Assembly (NCBI GenBank): GCA_002946415.1 | Contig: NJPS01000016.1 | Span: 1-64,000 of the forward strand | From: Rutstroemia sp. NJR-2017a BVV2 | Lineage: Eukaryota; Ascomycota; Leotiomycetes; Helotiales; Rutstroemiaceae | Length of the DNA stretch: 64,000 bases | Direction of reading: 5' to 3' | The notes under the pieces: model-generated | Seen by the model: only the letters and a program-made list of their open reading frames with translations | The model's database searches: none | What the model was told of the DNA's origin: nothing | Shown: one piece after another, positions 34,601-45,680 of the stretch | Layout of the letters: the number at the start of each line of letters is the position of its first letter | Position numbering within the stretch: position 1 is the first letter of the stretch | Made by a program: the position numbers and the translations under genes

Positions 34601-37096
34601 CCGAAAGCGTCCTCTGAAACCATTCTCGCCCAAACAAATCATTGACGTCCGTGTTCTTGGAATTCACGATGCACGCAACCACCGTTTCTTACCCATTAGC
34701 CATAGGTCAGGAAAGACCTTGGTCTTCGAACTATCCGCTAAGCCAAGCGACCAGACAGAAAGCCACCAGGAGCCGCTTACCATGGAAAGCATCAAAGCGG
34801 GCTCCTCTTGGGTTGCCTTCGTCAACAACATTGGCGACGATTGCCTTTGGGTAAACCTCTCTCCCAACGTGCGTGGTCGTATCAGCGCTCTCGATGTATC
34901 TGACGATGTATCTTTGCTGAAAGACATGGAGTCCAATTTCCCTGTCGGATCTGCTATCCGTGTGCAGGTCAAAAGCGTAGACCCCAACACAAACCGCCTC
35001 GACCTGACTGCACGATTTAGCCAAACTTTTGAAGCCCTCACTTTTGAGAAGCTCAGCAAAGGTATGGTTCTTCCCGGAAAGGTGACCAGGGTCAATGAAA
35101 GACAGATTATGGTGCAACTTAGCGACTCGATTTCTGCCCCCATTAATCTTACAGACCTCAGCGATGACTACGCAGAAGCCGACCCGTCTAAGTACTCTAA
35201 GAATGACATTGTACGTGTCTGTATCACTGATCTTGATCTACCGAACAAGCGAATCAGATTGTCCGCTCGCGCATCAAGAGTGCTCAATTCTTCAGCTCCG
35301 GTCAAGGACCCGGAGATTTCGTCTATTTCACAGTTGAAGGTAAATGACACCGTGCGCGGTTTTGTCAAGCATGTCGCTGACAAAGGACTATTTGTGAATC
35401 TGGGCGGTAATGTTACTGCCTACGTGCGGATTTCTGATCTGTCTGATTCTTATATCAAGGATTGGAAATCGGAGTTTCAAGTTGATCAACTGGTCAAGGG
35501 TAAAGTCGTTGCCATTGACGAGAGCTTGAACCACATCCAGTTGAGTCTCAAACTCTCCGTCATCGACAACGATTATGTTGCTCCATTGACCTTCAACGAT
35601 ATCAAAGTTGGACAAATTATTACGGGCAAAATTCGCAAGGTCGAGGACTTCGGCGTCTTTATTGTCATTGATGGATCAGCAAACGTTAGTGGCCTCTGCC
35701 ATCAAAGTGAGATGGCTGAAAAGCGTGTGCACGATGTTAAGAAGCTATATTCGGAAGGCGATGAGGTCAAGGCCATCGTTCTTAGAATGGATCCAGACAA
35801 GAAGCGCATCAGTTTCGGCATGAAAGCTTCATACTTTGGCGAAGCGGCGGAATCCGATGATGATAGTGAGGACGATGGTATGGAAGGTGTGAAAGTTGAT
35901 GAGATGGACATTGATGATGAGGTAGACGATGATAGTGATGGTGGGATTGACCTTGGAAGCGTGCAAGATCTCGAAGATGTTGCTGAGGCTGATAAAGTCT
36001 CGGATGCTGACGCGGAGATGCACGATGTTGCAGATGATGTACCGACTCTGGACACTGGCGGGTTCAATTGGTCTGCCGACATACTCGATCAAACAGAAGA
36101 CCGCTCTGACGATGATTCTGGAGGTGAAGGTGCGGAAGACAAGCCCAAAAAGAAGAAGAAGAGAAAGGCGGAGATCAAGATTGATCGAACAGGCGATCTT
36201 GATGCCAACGGACCTCAGTCTATCAGCGATTTCGAGCGACTCCTTCTAGGTCAGCCCGACTCTTCTGAGCTGTGGATTCAGTACATGGCCTTCCAAATGC
36301 AACTGAGCGAGCTGAGCAAAGCAAGAGAGATTGCAGAGCGTGCCCTCCGGACAATTAACATGCGTGAAGATACCGAGAAGCTCAACATCTGGATTGCTCT
36401 TCTCAACCTTGAAGTCGCATATGGTAGTAATGACACAGTTGAGGAAGTCTTCAAGCGAGCATGCCAGTACAATGACGCCCAGGAAGTCCATGAAAGGCTT
36501 GCTAGCATCTACATTCAGTCTGGCAAGAATGAGGTACGTAAAATCACCATTGAAATCATGAACTTTGATACTAACAATGTCAACAGAAAGCAGATGAGCT
36601 GTTCCAGTCCTTGACCAAGAAGTTCTCTCAGTCTCCGACTGTGTGGTATAACTACGCGCACTTCTTGTTTAACATACTGGCAACACCAGACCGTGGCCGT
36701 GCTCTCCTTATGCGTGCCACCCAAGCTCTTCCTCCCCATACGCACCTCCCTTTAACACTCAAGTTTGCAGCGTTGGAGTTTCACTCTGAAAATGGCTCAC
36801 CCGAGCGTGGACGGACGATCTTTGAAGGCGTATTGGCGAAATGGAGTAAGAGGCTAGATATATGGAGTCAGTTGTTAGATTTGGAAATCAAGAGCGGAGA
36901 CAAGAGCATCATAAGAGGAGTTTTCGAGCGAGTGGCGAGGATCAAAGGACTGAAACCAAAGGGGGCGAAAGGTTGGTTCAGAAGATGGAGCGAATGGGAG
37001 GAAGTCAATGGCGACAAGAAATCACAGGAGAGAGTAAGGGCGTTGGCCGAGGAATGGGTCAAAAATAGGGCCGAGAAGAAGGATGAAGCCGAATAA
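31606..37096 (+). CDS. RRP5: Rrp5, S1/HAT-repeat rRNA processing factor
   Basis: Nucleolar scaffold of the 90S pre-ribosome needed for both 18S and 5.8S/25S rRNA maturation (known for the family). Three exons: 31606-32049, 32100-36533, 36587-37096 (1795 aa; yeast Rrp5 is 1729). The N-terminus is basic and disordered, with a Lys-rich KSKGKSKAKNKSKK stretch before exon 2. A long array of S1 RNA-binding modules spans about residues 149-1395, each with the pattern (V)G-x-V-x-(G)-x-V..G-(F/Y)-V/L, for example VKGKVEKIVVNGSG, GQIITGKIRKVEDFGVFI. Then an acidic linker (about 1395-1505), a KKKKKRK patch and C-terminal HAT/TPR helices (about 1515-1795; FERLLLGQPDSSELWIQYM, TVWYNYAHFLF). Both introns are about 50 bp, with CTAAT/CTAAC branch sites. 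Confidence 0.96.
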
Positions 37097-37349
37097 TGAA
37101 CAAATGCTAAGCTAGATGGATGGCGGATGGTAGGTGGTTCAATGGCTGGCAATCAAGGAGTAAGGATTGTGTAACACCATATCAAAAAGGATTTATTGTT
37201 GGCGTCACTAAAACTAGCAGAATTGGAATCAGATGATAATTTATATTCCCGTGCTGTATTTGGTGAAATACATATAACTTTACATCAGGGTCTATATAAT
37301 GTTCCCCACTGGTAATAGTGCATTTCTGCTTGTGAATATTGGGTACTTA

Positions 37350-38277
37350 TCAGGCCCTCCTCCCACTTGCTCCATCTCCATAAGGAACGCTCTTCTGCTG
37401 TTTCTTGAGCCTTTCCAAGCTCTCATCCAGTAGTGCTATTTCAGCATCGACTCTCAACAGCTTTTCCCTCAAAATTGCCTCATATTCCTCATCAGTAAGA
37501 GCCTTCCACGGTACCCACTTAGATCGCATCCAATTTTCCTTCTCATTTCCAGCTCCTATCGTTCCGTCCGAGTTCACCTTTTCCATCTTCCTCCTGTCCA
37601 TCGCGTCGTACATCCACTGGCCCACGTAGCCAATTGCACCGAATGCAAGGAATCCAGGTAAGACTTTCTTTCGACCTAGCAGTGAACCACCAGTAGCTCC
37701 AGCGAGAGATGCTGCAATAGTAGTCGATAGGGATTTCTCCTGCTGGGTGGGAGTATGATATCGTGAAAGCAGAGCAACACGGGTCCCCCAAAAGGTGGTG
37801 CCGAGCACACCCCATTGAATGCTTGTCGCTGTGGCAAAAAGGACAGGAGTCCGAGAAAAGAGAATGCCAGAGAAGCCACCCACTACACCTCCGCTAAGGG
37901 CTGATAGATATATGTTAGTAATGAGCCTCCAGGATTCGAATATCACCGAGTTGTGATGGTGTGTCCGTTCACATTCTGCCACGACAAGCCTCTAAACGCC
38001 ATATCAATCTATTTCCAGGTTATTCCATGACAGACTTATCATGTGCCACCATGCTAGGCCATGCCGCTCATGACGATGAAAACAGGAAGAGAGAATCTTT
38101 TGATGATATATACAAAGCAAGCAGCATTAACATACCAGAAAGACCACCGAATCTCAAAGCTCGTGTCATGACATCCATTAACTCGAGGGGCAGTCTGTTT
38201 TGCTCTGGAGTCGATGGTTGATCGGGGTCAGAGGGACCTATAGGAGGAGGTTGTTTCTTTTCCCCGGAAGACGCCAT
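37350..38277 (-). CDS. Conserved hypothetical fungal membrane protein (glycine-rich, possibly mitochondrial)
   Basis: Two exons: 38277-38136 and 37900-37350 (230 aa). The intron (37901-38135, 235 bp) is the longest supported in this window and has an exact TACTAAC branch site 13 nt before CAG. The N-terminus is hydrophilic and proline-rich (KKQPPPIGPSDPDQPSTP). Three to four hydrophobic stretches with GxxxG-type spacing follow: LSGGVVGGFSGILFS, FATATSIQWGVLGTTFWGT, SLAGATGGSLLG and VLPGFLAFGAIGYVGQW. A charged coiled C-terminus closes the protein (EEYEAILREKLLRVDAEIAL). The Gly-rich membrane segments recall Tim17/Tim22-type or respiratory-chain assembly proteins, but no diagnostic motif is present. 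I do not recognise the family. A small extra exon inside the long intron is possible. Confidence 0.7.
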
Positions 38278-38857
38278 GTCGTTCTTGACTTTCTGGATAG
38301 CACAAGAGTTTGGTTGCATGATATAAAGATAGAACACTATCTATACCGTGACACAGTGTCCGAATGGGGCAGTCTTGTGTTTCTTTCGAACCAAATCTCT
38401 TCTTAACGGTTCCCTTTTCCTCTCTTCCCCCCAGAGCACACGCCGATAGAAATGCGAAAATCCGTGCTTGGAAGAACTGATGGACGACCGTCTGCAGGTC
38501 TCCAAGTCAAAACACGGCGCTAGTACCATATTTACCCCACTTATTTTGTACGCTACCCTTGCAAAATCCAAAGAGGTCGCACTTTTAGAAACTTCGTAAT
38601 AAATCTTCCACCTTGGAAGTCGCTCATCCCACCACGACCATCGAAACGCTCGAGAAGAAAAATTTACTGTCGGCACCAGCTGGAAAGGGTACATTCGGGT
38701 CCGCTCGAGTATCGAACACACAACGAGAGAAGGGAAAGAGATTTGATATTTAATTGAAGGGCTTCTTAGTTCCTTCGTATTTTTTCAGGAATAGGACAAC
38801 GCGCAAGGTCTTTTTGAAAAGATTCTCGCGCAGTTATCCTGAAAACCCACCGCAATC
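38278..38857. promoter_or_regulatory. Divergent promoter region, membrane protein / eIF4B-like gene
   Basis: A 580-bp gap between outward-facing starts. The plus-strand side next to the eIF4B-like start is pyrimidine-rich in places (about 38745-38790), as is common for highly expressed translation genes. No named element was identified. Confidence 0.5.
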
Positions 38858-40988
38858 ATGGGTAAGCGCTCCATCACTCGACGAAGAATGCGATCGCAGA
38901 CTCTCCGCAATGACTTTGCCGGCTTTCGAAGATACCTTGACTGACTTGTGAATGTATTAGCTCCTAAGAAGAAAGACCAGCAGAAGATGTCCCTCGGGGC
39001 CTTCTTGACTGATGAGAGTACGGATGCCTATTAGCCTTACATAAATCGATTTGCACTGACCGTCTTTAGAAATGGGTTCATGGGCCGATGAAATGGAGGA
39101 TATGCCAGTTTGTGAGTTCTTCCGACTTTCGTCTGGTTGTGATTTTTGCTGACCTGTATGTTCTCATTCAGCCGGTATGTTGCAGATGGACAAATCTGCT
39201 GAATCAATCGTGCCAGGATACAAAAAAACTAACTAGACTAGACTCTCGTCCTTCTGGATATGGTTCCGGCAGCAATGACAGACGCAATTACGGTTCTAAC
39301 ACCGGTACTTACGGCGGCAATGCTGGAGGTTCGTCGCTTCCATGACCTGATCAAACCCCTCCCCCACCCCCGCATTAGCAAGAGAGGCCTTGGTCAAACT
39401 AACTGAAAGTCAGGGTATTCTGTTCGTGAAGAGTTGCCACTTCCCGACAAGCCTCCGTATACCGTTCATCTCGGCAATCTTTCCTTCGATGCCACTGTTG
39501 GCGACGTTACCGATTTCTTTGTCGGCTGCGAATGCATCAATGTTCGAATTATTGAAGACAAAATGGAGATGAAGCCGAAAGGATTTGGATATGCAGAATT
39601 TGCTTCGTTGGAGGGCCTCAAGTCAGCCTTGACCCTTAATGGGAGTCAGTTTCAAGGTCGCAATATCAGAATCAGTGTTGCGGATCCTCGTAAGTCAGAA
39701 ACCTCACTGCTTATACCTTCTGCTAACTTCCTCTTCAGCAAAGGATCGTGGCGATCGCCCAGATGTAAGAGAACTTGGAGACTGGAGCAGGAAGGGTCCA
39801 TTGCCAGACCTGCCAAACCGAGGAGGAGATCGTCGCACTTCGGACCGTGGATATCAAGCCAGCCGATTCGGCGAGGAAGGAGGTGATCGTAGAGGTCCAC
39901 GTGAGCCAGAGAGTGACGGCAAGGTTCGAGATTTCGGAAACTGGGAGCGAAAAGGCCCCCTTTCACCTCTTGCTCAGCAAGAGCGCGCACCACGCGAAGG
40001 CGGTCGACCCCGTACAAATGACGGACCCAAGGGCGAAGGTTTCAGAGATCGCAGAGCATCACCAGCCGCTTGGGGTGAGGGCAGACCTCAAGGTCAAGGC
40101 TCCCAGGATGGATCTAGGCCGCCGAGACGCGAATTCCAGGAACGACCCGCTGTCGAGCGGGCCCCTACCGCGGCTGACCAAGACAACCAATGGCGCGCTA
40201 AAATGAGACCTGACCCACCAGCAGCGAAGTCCCCTGTTCCGTCCCGTGAGGGTAGTGAAGCTCCGGCCTCTCCAGCTCTTGCTTCCGCTCCGGGCGGCAG
40301 ACCTAAGCTGAACCTTGCTAAGCGTACCGTCTCGGAAGCCCCGTCTGAGTTGACATCACCATCTGCGTCTGGCGATGCAAAGGCTAGTCCCTTCGGAGCT
40401 GCCCGCCCCATTGACACTGCCGCTAAGGAGAGAGAAATTGAGGAGAAGCGACTTCAAGCAATCAAAGAGAAGAAGGAAGCTGAAGAAAAGGCCAAGCAAG
40501 ATAAAGAGGCTGCCAAGGCCCAAGAGGCAGAGGAGAGCGCAAAGAAAGTCGAGATCCTACAACGCGAGGGTGAAGAAGCACCAAAAGAAGCAGAAACTAT
40601 TGAGACTGAGAACGCAAACGGTGAGATCGTGGATGACAAAGCTGTCAAGCCGAAGGAGATTGTGCGAGATGCTCGACCAAAGCCATCCGATACTGGCGCA
40701 TGGAGACGCCCGTCTTCGGGTCCCAAACCTCCAAGAGATGACGTCCCTCGGGGCCCACGTGGCAGAGGTGATGGTCACCATGCACCGAGAGGTCCAAGAC
40801 ACCATGACGGTGGAAGGCAGTACAGACAGAACACAAATGGTGGTCCCCAACCTGCTGCCCCTGCACAAAACCCTACTCCAACTGCCGAGACCCCAGCGCT
40901 CGAGGAGGACGGCTGGAGCACAGTGTCGAAGGCGAGGAAGAACAACCGTGGTGGGAGCAACGCAGGGCAACGTGCTATTGCTTCTTAA
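38858..40988 (+). CDS. eIF4B-like RNA-binding translation factor (Sce3/Tif3 family)
   Basis: Stimulates eIF4A helicase activity and 43S recruitment (family knowledge); cytoplasmic. Proposed exons: 38858-38861, 38961-39017, 39070-39111, 39172-39174, 39242-39328, 39414-39689, 39739-40988 (572 aa). The N-terminus MAPKKKDQQKMSLGAFLTDE and GSWADEMEDMP are typical of fungal eIF4B. One RRM follows: RNP2 YTVHLGNLSF, RNP1 KGFGYAEF. Then come repeats with the core RDFGNWERKGPLSPL / RELGDWSRKGPLPDL, a Glu/Lys-rich coiled segment (about residues 380-450) and an RG/RGG tail. The first exon is only ATG plus one base. The 3-nt exon 39172-39174 is supported by two complete introns of 60 and 67 bp; skipping it (one 130-bp intron) is also in frame and would replace Ser-Asp by Tyr. 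Confidence 0.9.
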
Positions 40989-42408
40989 ATCCTAGTGATA
41001 ACAAGAAGAGTCGAACCAAGTACCGGACATCGACATTCCGAGAAGGTATATCTCGGTGCACTGAGCACATAGTCTCATGCGTTTTTCATGACTTTGATGC
41101 CCCTAAAACCCAGAATCAATTTCTTTTATCTTTTACCCATGTCTCGGCTTCCAAAACGATTTCCTCGGCGTTAGATCTTTATAAAGCATATGTCTAGATC
41201 TGCGTCATGCCTTCACACATTCTGGCCTCCCTGGCTTGGATGTTCACACCGAGCGCACATCATTCACAACAAATCCCTGGACCTATTTTCCTTGTACCTC
41301 TATGTACTGGCAACATCTAGATTGCATATGGGTGGCCTTTGCACGAAGTCAATTTTCTTGGCTTGGCGGCACAAGTCTTGTGTACTGACATGTCTTACTA
41401 TGTTTGTCGCCATCTTGACATGCCTATGTCACTTCACTTTTGCGGCTTGTTTGTCTACTCACTCTCCTCTTTTCGCGGCTTGGGAATAGTGGGAATCAAA
41501 AGTTATTTCTGCCGAAGAACAGTAACAGACTCCGACGCATCTATATCCATTTGGTCTTTTCTTGCTACTACCACCCTGTCCCTTGTTTTCCATCGACATT
41601 ATGGTTCTAGGTTTTTCTCTTGGCTTCATAGACACAAAGAGAGGATTCAGGATGGGATCATGGCATGTTATGGTGGTATGAAAATGCGACGGTACAGATG
41701 AATCAAAATGTTTGCACGAAGTCTACGGTGTTTCACTGCATTAAATTTGATAGTTTGCCATTTCGGTATTTCAGTTGGACGACGCTGTGCATGGAGAGGG
41801 GATTGTGGTGCTCTGAGAGAGGATTGTGGTGCTCTGTAATGCAGAACAAAGAACGAAAATAGAAATGAATGAAATAAATACTTATGGCTAGAGGTGTGCA
41901 TTCTCTGATGATTGTATCTATGGGTGTAGTTGTATTCCGTATAGGTCTGAAGGACGTCCATCTTGAAAAAGCAATGGGAACGATGAGATGAAATACAACA
42001 GCCCTCGCCAACTTCCTGTTCCTCGTTCGCTCTCTCTTTTCCCTCTCTTTTCCCTTAGCTGCATGTCTTGTGCCACGTGATCACAGCCTGATGCAAAGAT
42101 CGACGCTAGTGCTAGTCCTGCACCTGCATTCGAAATTCCCGTACCCTTGGGTTTCCCTAAAGTTCTAAAGTTACCCGCTTGTCAGACCTGCTTTTACCTT
42201 TTCTGCCCTTTATCCGTCTACCTAATAATCTTCATCATAAACAATCCCTTCGTATTTGCAAACAAACAACTATTCTCTTTCACTACTATTCATTCATTTT
42301 CATAAATGACCTTCTCTTATACTGGCATATATTATATCTCCATCTAATAATCATTTTAGTCATAGTAAGGACAGTCATTCCTTTGAGGGGAATGAGCGAG
42401 GGGCAAAC
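40989..42408. other. Intergenic region, eIF4B-like 3' end to DOT1
   Basis: About 1.4 kb. Contains the eIF4B 3' UTR and the DOT1 promoter and 5' UTR. Open frames at 41190-41862 have no recognisable motif, low-complexity Cys/Phe/Leu content and no splice-supported extension, so I do not call a gene. A 21-bp-period duplication of GGATTGTGGTGCTCTG lies at 41800-41836. Dense pyrimidine tracts at 42020-42050. Confidence 0.5.
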
Positions 42409-44080
42409 ATGTTTTTTGGGCAGAAGAAAGGCTTCGGCGTTCAGCCTGCGCAGCAGAAATTCAAAACAGAAAAGATAAAACTGGACAAGAAACCGCCACC
42501 TCTCAAAAGCAAACTTTCGAGCAATGACGTGCGAGAGGGGACACGCATCAATACGATTCCCCAAAGGTCCAAAGATAATACAAGCAGATTGTTGAGCGTG
42601 CCCAATACCGCAAGCGGCGCAGGAAAGAAACGGAAGGCTGAGGCCAGCGCAAACTCTAGTCCGAGGAGAAGTCCGAATCCTTCAATCCGACGAAGTCCAA
42701 GTCAACTCCGCCTAGAAAGCGATAGCGAGTCCGAAGATGAAGACGAGAGCCCTGTCGGAAGCAAAAGAGTCAAGGTGGAAAATGGGGAAGCTGATCCGAA
42801 TCGGAAGTTGCGCGATCTCAGGGCATTCCTGGTCAGGGAAGAAGGGGGAAAGAAGATTAAGATGATAAATGCAGCCGACACCATGCTGAGCATGCGGAAG
42901 GCTAAGAAAGGGGAAGGCAATGGGGGTGATTGCGATACTGTATTCTTGAGATATCCGAGTGTGGGGCGCGGGGAAAGGTATGTTTATTTGTGATTCATGC
43001 GCCTAAGAAGCTTCAACGGCAGAACTAACGATTTCATGCGATTGCAGATATCAGCTAGTTTCAGAAGGGGACATTATAAATCCTTACGAAGAAGAAATGA
43101 TTAACGCTTTTGAGGAGATCATGAAAATTGTCGACATCGTTAAGGACGTTTATTTGACCGAGGAGCAAAGCATAAAGTTTAGGGATCCAGAAAATGGCAT
43201 CTACCGTCAGGTACAAAAAGCTGGGAACATCATCAAAAATATGCTCGACAGAAAACCATGCGACAAAGCTCTAGTGAAAGAATTATTACCTCAGTTCAAG
43301 GATGCCGTGAGCGTCTACAACGGCGCTCTTGGAGCTCTTGTAAAGGATGGTTCTATTGCCAGGAATTTGGACAACATGCATTCTTTACCCTCCAACCTCG
43401 TTAAGATCATTTTACAGCAGGTCTACGATCGAGTTGTCTCGCCCGAAGTGGAGTTACTTCAAAAATATCAGAATGGCACAAACTACGTCTATGGCGAACT
43501 GCTCTTTCCATTCATATCGCGAATTCTTAAAGAAGATACACGCATGAAGTCCGACCAGGTTTTCGTAGACCTTGGCTCTGGTGTTGGTAACGTTGTACTA
43601 CAGGCTGCCCTACAGATAGGCTGCGAGAGTTGGGGTTGTGAGTACATGCCTAATGCCTCTCGTCTTGCAGCTGCACAGAAGAAGGAGTTCTCTGCACGCT
43701 GTCATGCATGGGGTATTAGCACCGGTTCTGTGCACCTCGAGGCTGGAGACTTCCTTGAAAATTCGAAGATTCATGAGGCTATGCGGAGGGCTGATGTTAT
43801 CGTGGTCAACAATCAAGTATTCCAGCCCGAGCTGAACCAGAGCCTTTTGAACTTGTTTTTGGACCTCAAGGATGGGTGTAAAATCGTGAGTCTGCAGAGC
43901 TTCGTGCCAGATGGTCATGAGATCACGGCGCGGAATCGCAACAATCCTGTGAATGTCTTGGCGGTGGAAAGAAGGATATTTGGGGATGGCGATGTTAGCT
44001 GGCAGCCGGGTGGAGGGGATTACTATATTGCGACGAAAGATAGCAGCAGGCTGGCGAAGTTCTCCAACTGGAAGGATTAA
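42409..44080 (+). CDS. DOT1: Dot1, histone H3-K79 methyltransferase
   Basis: Nuclear SAM-dependent enzyme that methylates H3K79 in nucleosomes, linked to telomeric silencing and DNA-damage checkpoints (family knowledge). Two exons: 42409-42977 and 43048-44080 (533 aa); intron 70 bp. The N-terminal 150 residues are basic and Ser-rich (KKRKAEASANSSPRRSP), probably for nucleosome or nucleic-acid contact. The catalytic DOT1 fold lies at about 200-533: YGELLFPFISRIL (D1 loop region), SAM motif I VFVDLGSGVGN (about 360-370), the acidic CEYMPNASRLA, and the active-site NNQVFQPELN (about 442). The C-terminus VSWQPGGGDYYIATKD matches the family end. All key motifs are intact. The start ATG was chosen because MFFGQKKGFG-type starts are common in filamentous Dot1. 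Confidence 0.95.
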
Positions 44081-44413
44081 TATTAGTTCTGGAAGTTCGA
44101 GAAGAGAGGAGTGGTTCCGTTGGAAATTGAGCGCTTTTGGATGGCATATACAATGGAGTAAACAGAACGCTGGGACTTTGGACAGGATTATTGTATTAGG
44201 ATACCATTTGGCGGGTGATCGGTTTGGTGATTTCATATACCAATATAGCGAACGAACGTAGGGTAGAAGGGCGCTTGTAACAATAGATTCGTGTATTGTG
44301 TACGAGTTCTGATTGTCCATTGATCAGTCCTTCAATCAAATCCGAGTCCCATGCTGATGCACACTGACACATTGGATATGCATGAAGCGCGCTGGCAAAT
44401 GGGTGAGGTTGTC
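44081..44413. other. Convergent 3' ends of DOT1 and ATG16
   Basis: A 333-bp gap between two converging genes. It should hold both polyadenylation regions, and overlapping 3' UTRs are likely. No gene seen. Confidence 0.5.
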
Positions 44414-45097
44414 CTAACTTCCAAATGTTCTATTCATCTCATCAGCTTCCCGCCCTTTTTGCGCCATCCATCTATCGATCAACTCTTTATTCTCCGCCTT
44501 TAACTTCTTAACATTCTGCTCTGCCATGTTTAGTTGCAAATTTAATGATATCATCTCATCCTGCACATCATGATATCCTTTTGTCTTTGCCCTTAATTCA
44601 TCGTCTCGATCTCGAATCTTTCTTTCCAAAATATTGCGCTCCCTTGTCAAAGATTCCACCTGTTTCGATTGAGATGCGCTCTTCGTGCGCAAGGTTTGGA
44701 GCGAACTTTCGGCGATTTTAGCCCGAGATTGGAAGGCAGAGGAGGAGCGGAGGGCTTCCGAAAGAGCGGCGCGGAGCCGCAGTGTTTCTTGCGAAGGGTT
44801 GGGATCCTGAGCAGCGGTCTGAGACGAAGATGGTGATGTAACTTTCACAGACGGGTTCGAGGTGGATGTTGTATTTTCGTGAAGGGCAGCTGTAGCCGTG
44901 AGCGCTGACACACGGTCGAGGAGTTGGGTATCTTTGTGGGAGCATGGTTAGTCTGAGTAGAATCGCAACGAAGATAGAGAGGGCAAGGCGGAGTTACAGG
45001 CTTCTATGAACTGTGGATCGAATCGCTGATAGCTTGCCTGTTCCCTTTCATCGCGCTCCTGAAGAGCTTTGATGTATTCATCGCGCCAGGACGTCAT
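44414..45097 (-). CDS. ATG16: Atg16, autophagy coiled-coil protein
   Basis: Partner of Atg12-Atg5; the dimeric Atg16 places the conjugate at the pre-autophagosomal membrane for Atg8 lipidation (family knowledge). Two exons: 45097-44998 and 44931-44414 (205 aa, in the fungal Atg16 range; no WD40 domain, as in yeasts and filamentous fungi). The N-terminal Atg5-binding helix is clear: WRDEYIKALQERDERE (about residues 4-19). After a Ser/Pro/Thr-rich linker, a long heptad-rich coiled coil runs from about 85 to 195, ending with the signature LNLQLNMAEQNVKKL and ENKELIDRWMAQKGREADEM. The intron is 66 bp. Divergent from YPT7. Confidence 0.95.
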
Positions 45098-45680
45098 TTT
45101 TTGGTATTGCCGCTTGCTGATGTGTGGGTTGAGGCTGCATTGCTCATGTATCTCTTGCGAAAACGAGTTGTTGGAAGAATATAGGATAATCTCTCAATAT
45201 TCCATAATTGCGCGAGACAGGAGAAGGAGAAAGAAGAAGTTCTTCGTGCAGCCTAACATTCTGTGCGTCAAGTCACAAGTTCCTATGCGGAGCGAATGTG
45301 AATAAACGGGCCTAAAACCATGCAAGACAGATCCCGATAAGCAATGCTGATAGGATAAAGCGCGGCCGAACGCTAGTGGGTTACAACTATGGAGCAAGAA
45401 GCACCAAAGCTTATTATGCCTGGTAGGCCCCGATGTAATGTTGATGTTCTACTACTCTTCAACCAACGAAGCGACACCACGAACGACGTCAACAAATCCT
45501 TAATTGATCCCTACGCCGCGCGAAACAGCGACGACCTTCTGCGACTCACACAACTATATCGCAACGCCGGAGCACGCTCTTTCATCAGAGTGAAATCCAA
45601 GAAGATCTTGGAAACAGGGCAGGGTCAAGCTTAGCGCCAAGTGAGGAGAAGAGAAGAAACTACATCCACGACGAGGAAAG
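45098..45680. promoter_or_regulatory. Shared divergent promoter, ATG16 / YPT7
   Basis: A 583-bp gap between the two start codons. The open frame 45389-45634 (plus) has no family resemblance and ends shortly before YPT7, so it is most likely leader sequence. Both flanking genes serve autophagy and vacuole traffic, so co-regulation is plausible but not shown. Confidence 0.5.

Noticed and set aside
41190..41862. Open frames between the eIF4B-like gene and DOT1
   Set aside because: No motif, no plausible splice extension and low-complexity content. Treated as UTR/promoter.
45389..45634. 81-aa open frame before YPT7
   Set aside because: No family resemblance; it sits in the shared promoter/leader. 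Could be an upstream ORF but there is nothing to support it.
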